Positions 45,501 through 51,426 of a stretch of 64,000 nt of DNA are shown here, in pieces. The notes beneath the pieces were generated by a model. That model searched no databases, was not told the DNA's origin, and worked only from the letters and a program-made list of their open reading frames with translations. The position numbers and the translations under genes are program-made. This DNA comes from Macrocystis pyrifera. Lineage: Eukaryota; Sar; Phaeophyceae; Laminariales; Laminariaceae. The stretch's first letter is position 1, and each line of letters starts with the position of its first letter. Location of the stretch: the NCBI GenBank assembly GCA_031763025.1, contig JASSKH010000028.1:3156981-3220980 (forward strand), in the 5' to 3' direction.

Positions 45501-48500
45501 GCTAGCGGCGGCTCGCGGCCTAACTTCTCGCCCAAACGCCCACTTCGAGATAAAACCTCGAGGTGAAAAGCTAAACGCGGTGAACAATCCCATGGCTCAC
45601 AGGCATACGACGAATATAAGGCACGAACCTTCTATTACGGGGGTCCATAGTTAATAGGACCTATTGCACTCAAAAACCTATATACTTACGTATTTTTACT
45701 AACAATATTTGGTCCTATTTACTATGGTCTCCCGTAAATAGGATTGCACACCCGTTCTTGGGGACAAACCACTCTAATTCCAAGTAGTCTGTCCCCAAAC
45801 CGGGACTGCAGCCCTATTAGCAGTCCTCAAAAGGGTTGATCTCACCACACTTCCACATTCAAAGTGGGTGTCGCGTCGATTCAAGCCGTCGCAACGGCAG
45901 AACAGACTGCTGCTACCTCAGGGCGTGTGAGGACGTTGACCCGACTTGACCCCCCGAGGGGAAAGCAGGTTAAGCGTCCCCTAAGGGCTTGTTTAATTCG
46001 AGGCCCTACACTGTACCTGGTGTACGGCGGTATACAAGATACGAGGTATCGAAATATTCGTAGTGTGAAACACAAAACGATATTCCAGCGACACTTGGAA
46101 ATCCTCGAGTCTATTCATTTTATGGGCCCGGTCACCCAGATCTTTTTCCGCCGAAAGACGCTATTGTACCACAAATATGAGGAATTCCTTGACCATGGCT
46201 GGATTTTTTTGGTCCACCGAGGGGCTGGAGTGTCTGGACCGTCAGCCGACCTACTTGTACACCTCGGACAATCATCTACAGATCATACAGATCATGATCT
46301 ACGGTATATCATCTATAGCTCCTAACCTACCTTTCTGACAATGAGGTGCAGGATCTGTATAGTACACAGATCCAACCCAGGAAACATGTGCTACTACTGT
46401 TGTACATCATGCAGGTTAGACGGGTCCCACCCCGGCAACATGGGCTACTGTGTGTAGATGTTACCACATCGAGAACATAAGATCTATCTGGCTTGAAATA
46501 TCTAGATCATCACGTGGGAATGATCTGTAGATGATCTGTTAGATGATTTGTAAATGATCTGTAGATGGTTTTCCGAAGTTTGCATCTTTGTCTGAGAGTA
46601 AGCCAGGAATACCTCCCATTGGGGGACAACCAACCCCGAACCCCTCGTTACCTAAGCGCCTCCACGAGGGTTTCCACCGAGAGGCAAGAGTGCCTGCTGT
46701 CAACCGATATCTCTGCGAGTAAGCCAGGAATATTTTCTATCGCGAGACAACCACAACCTCGCACCCCTCGTTACCTGTGCGCCTCCACGAGGGTTTCCGG
46801 GATGTAACGCCCACCGAAGTCTCCAAAGTAGCCCCCCGACACGTCTTTCCCCTCGTAAGCCAGCCCGTCCTCGCCCGTGTGCTTGAACGACATCTCCGCC
46901 TGGCTTACCCCGGCCCTGATGCCTGCGGTGAACTTGCTAAGGTGCGCCGCGATCTCCGAGGCGGGAGCATCCGCGGGCATCTTTTTCGAGCAACAGCGGG
47001 GACGGGCACAGGAGAGAGAGAAAGAGAGAAAGAGAGAAATAGAGAGAGAGAGATAGAGAGACAGCGAGAGAGATAAAAGAAGAACAAGCGCAAGTAACGA
47101 CGGCAAAAAAAAACGGCAAACCAACCAAAAACGCAGCGGCACAACGAACACATTGATCAGCAGCAGCAATCGTGTTACCAAACCCCAAAATGAAGATGCA
47201 CATGAACGGACGGAGTCAGGTTAAGCCCACCGTAAAAATGAAACAAATAAACGACCATGACGAAGTGAAACAAACTTAGACACGAGGCGAAAAGCATGGA
47301 GAGGGTAGAATAGCGAAACGGTGACAAAATAGTAAACCCGCAGAAAATCGCCGATGACCAAAAAAACTGCCTCAAACGGACCTAGCTACCACAACCACCA
47401 CCACCACCACGGCCACCTCCACCGCAGCGAGCTCCGCCCCAGGAAGACACAGCAGCGCTTGCCTCAGACATGTCATCCATCCATCCATCCATCCCAACCT
47501 AATCCGTGCACCCCAACCCAACCCAATATCGTTCGACTCCGCCCAACATGCCCACCCCCCCCCCCCCGCCCCCACCACCATCAGCGCACCTCCTTGATGG
47601 CGTTCATGATTGCCGATCCCACGACGACTCCGTCCGCCATGCCGGCGACCTCTGTCACCTGCTCCGTAGAGCTCACCCCGAACCCCACCGAGAGGGGCTT
47701 GTCCGTCGCCTTTCGCACGCGCTCCACGAAGGCCTTCAGTTGGGGGGGAAGACCGGTGCGCGCGCCCGTCACGCCTGCCACGCTGCGCGCACCGCCGCAA
47801 AGCGCGAGTGAGCACGGTACAGCGATACCCGCGGCAGCAGCAGCAGCAGCACAAACGGCAGAAGAGATTGGGTGCGATGATATGGGATGGGATGGGGGAG
47901 GGTGGGGTGGGGTGAGATGGGAGCGGATGGGGTTGGGATGGGTGGGGGGGGGGGGGGGGGGGGAAGGAAGAGACGGCACAAACGCCAACAGCCCTCATGA
48001 AACCTTATATCTTCGGCATCGGCTATCTCTCGCCTTTCACACACCAAGCAGGCAGCGGCATCCTCAGACCATCGCTGGCAGAGAGCGGAAACTTGCCGGT
48101 GATCGAGAGTGTGCCCTGAGATAAGATCATGTAATTTTTGGTAATCATCGGGCTGTTTGAGGCAATTGCTCCGTGTTCGTCATGCTATTTTTTTTTTCAG
48201 GGGGGGTTGTTTTTTCTGCGTGGCTCGGCAGTGCAATAACCGATATTGCTCGTTCTTCGAGGGTGGGGTGGGTTGGGTTGGGTTGGGTTGGAGTTAGACT
48301 ACATGGTGGGCTATAGGGGGTGCCGATGAGGTTACTGGAGCCAGGAAACCGCATATCTCCATCTCCAAACTGCGCACGCGAACACACACACGCCCATTCT
48401 GCAGGCCACGCTTGCAGCTCCCAACTACTGTACTGTGCGGGTAGGTTTAGATGCGCCGGGGCAGCGATACATGGGGCCTGTTCAGGTTCGAGCACGAGAA

Positions 48501-51390
48501 AGGTCTCCACACTTGTAAGGCGGGGGGAGGAGGGAGGGAGGGGGGGGGGGGGGGGGGCGAGAACAGGAGACGGGGATGCTACACAACGTACCACATATAT
48601 TTTCTTGATGTCATTTGGTTCGGAAGTAAGGCTGCATGACACACCGCAGCCCGCAGTACCGTTTCCTGACGTACTGCGGTCCGCTTGATTGCTCTTCTAA
48701 CGGAACGCATGCGGCCTGTTTTAGTGACCACGGGGCAGGGCTAGACTTAGGGGAAACGAGCGACGTATTTTGGGAGCATCATCATCACCACAACCACCAC
48801 CACCATCTTCATCATCATCGCCACCATCACCATCATCACATCAACATCACCACCGCCACCACCACCACCACCTATGGACTGCACCATTTTACAGCCGGGC
48901 AGCACGGACTGACCTGACGCAGTATACGAACGAGTCGGCAGCGGAAGCGACGTACGGCATGCGCTCGTCGGTCGTCGTGGGGGACACGAGAGGGACGAAG
49001 GACAGCTGGTTCGCGCGGCACTTGGTCACGAACTCCTGCGCCTCGTCAGGGAGGAGGTCCACAACCACGAAGCCGTCGGCGCCTATTCTCGACCATGCCA
49101 AGGGAGGGAGCAAGCGGTACGGAGGCACCCAAGCGAGAAAGAAACAGGGGTGGGGGTGAGGGGGGGGGGGGGTGTGTACTCGATAGGAGAGATGTACTCG
49201 ATCTCATGCATGGTCGTAGTCGTACGACCATAGACCCTCACATCCCTACAATGCCGGGACGGAGCATGTCGGGTTTTCACCGACCAGGCAGACATTGCTT
49301 GCACCAAGCGCGAAGCGCCGTGAGGTGTCCGGCGAGTCGCATGAAGGGTGAGCTGCATCCTACTAAGAACCGCTTGTGAGGCGGACTTGTATATGGATGA
49401 CAGCTTCAATGAGTTAGTTTAATTTCCGGTGTGGCCACTTCCAGAGACAGCAATGGGAGTACTATGTAACTGCCTCTTGGGTGCCGTACCTTGAACACTA
49501 CGTGATACGATCAATTCCCTTGTGCAGAATAAAGGTTCTTTACTTCGCACAAATGATCTAACTAGACGACCAGCTGTGGGCGACCGCCAAAAAAAAAAAA
49601 AAAGGGTGAGGGCGGGGGGGTACTCATGTCATACATGGTGGTAGTCGTATCACCATATGACCATCGACCCTCGCATTCCTACAATGCCGCCATGGAGCAC
49701 GTCCGGTTTGCACCAACCAGGCAGACATTGCTTACACCAAGAGTGAAGCGCCGTTGGGTGTTCGGCGAGTCGCAGATATTCTGAGGGTTGGCGCGCCGAC
49801 AAAAAAAAGTGCGGGGTGACTTTGATGCGACAAAAAATATGTAGGGTTTGGGCGGGCGCAAGAAGAAAAATAAAGCGAAGAGAGCGTGTGACATGTCGCG
49901 AGGATAATGCTCAGGGGTGAACATAAACGGACGCGTAGAGTGCTATTTTGGCATAAGAGAGGCATCATGATTGGGAAAACATATTGTTGGAGGGTTCGCG
50001 GTTCGCGCGCAGCATGGAGAGAGAAACGGAATATCGGGAGAGGTGATCGGATGCGAGAGATTTTGTTTTTTGAGGGGTTTACAAGGGGCAGCACAGTAGC
50101 TTAGATCGCTCCACCCTCTCACCAGCCTCCTGAGCTTCCTTCATGAGCTTGTCCAGCCCGTAGGCCAGGAAAGGGTTGAGGTATCCCATCAGAATCACCG
50201 GGGCGGTCAGGCCCTTGGCCCGCGCGTCCCTCACGTAGTCCAGGCAGTCCTTCAGGTTAACATTGTTCTTCAACGCGACCTGCCCAGTGCCAGCGCGACA
50301 CACGCACAGCATTAGCGTTACTTAGTGCACAAGAGCTTACCGGGTTTATACGCGAACGAACGCACAAAATCATTGCACCGGGGTTTGAATCCTAGCGGGT
50401 CCCCAGAAAAAAAACAAGCAAGTACTCTAATATATTCGCCTTTTTATCATTACGGAAAGCGCGAGAGAGCGAGAGCTAGCAATACTCGATGATACTCGAC
50501 CACCAGTGGGCATGCTGAACCCTATGCGCCATAAAAATGAAGGCATTTTTACACCGGGGGGGGAGAAGGGACGACGAAACCTGTAGGCTGGAAACTAACG
50601 CTATCTTTAGTAATGGGCTAAAAAAAAAAAAAAAAATGCGCCTACATATATATATGCGTCGCGCACGAGACAGCAAAGGACGTTGGTTGCTGCTGCTGCT
50701 CCACCAGGTATATATATCCCAGCTGTTGTTTCTCTGCCGCCGCTATTTCACGCGTTTGGCGTCGAGCCGCTCTCACCCCGCTAGCCGCCAAAACTACAGC
50801 AGACTTCAAGGCGCCTTCGGAGCGCGCGAAAAAAAAAACACGATGAAACGTTTTTCCTACATCGGACAGACACAGATCGTCTACAGATCATTCCCGCAGT
50901 TCATGATCTAGATTTTTCAGGGCAGATAGATGGATTCCTGATCTGTCGTGTATGATCTGTAGCTCATGTTGGGGAGGGAGTCGCACATTTTGCATGATCT
51001 ACGATCGTATAGAAAACGTTTCTTGTGCTGGGATCTGTACTTTATAGATCCCGCAAAACGTTTCGTAACGGCATAGGTTAAGAGTCTAGACGATCTATAA
51101 AATAGACCACCTATTTACGGGGGACCATAGTACACAGGACCTACGGTACACACAAAAACCGCTACATTTTACCATTTTTTACTAACAATATTTCGTCCTA
51201 TTTACTATGGTCCCCCGTAAATAGATCGAGGTCCGTCCGTCCGACGCGTGCAGAGCAACGATTGCCAAGGAGCGGTGGTGATGCACGCATGCGCAAGCAA
51301 GCAAGCAAGCAAGCTTGTTGCGGTACGGTGTGCCCCAAGCTGTCTCGGCAATGTGTCAAAAAGAGGCCAGGGGCAAACGAAGGCAACCCA

Positions 51391-51426
<36 letters not shown>

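Noticed and set aside
47581..47583. Stop codon that would end the alpha domain as a separate gene
   Set aside because: A GT donor six bases upstream (after GAG at 47590) keeps phase 0 with the next exon, which begins with the alpha C-terminal helix and continues into beta, so the stop is intronic.
47354..48124. Long plus-strand ORF (256 codons) and overlapping frames
   Set aside because: They lie over tryptophan synthase exon 5 on the opposite strand and over biased intron sequence; the minus-strand exon frame is the conserved one.
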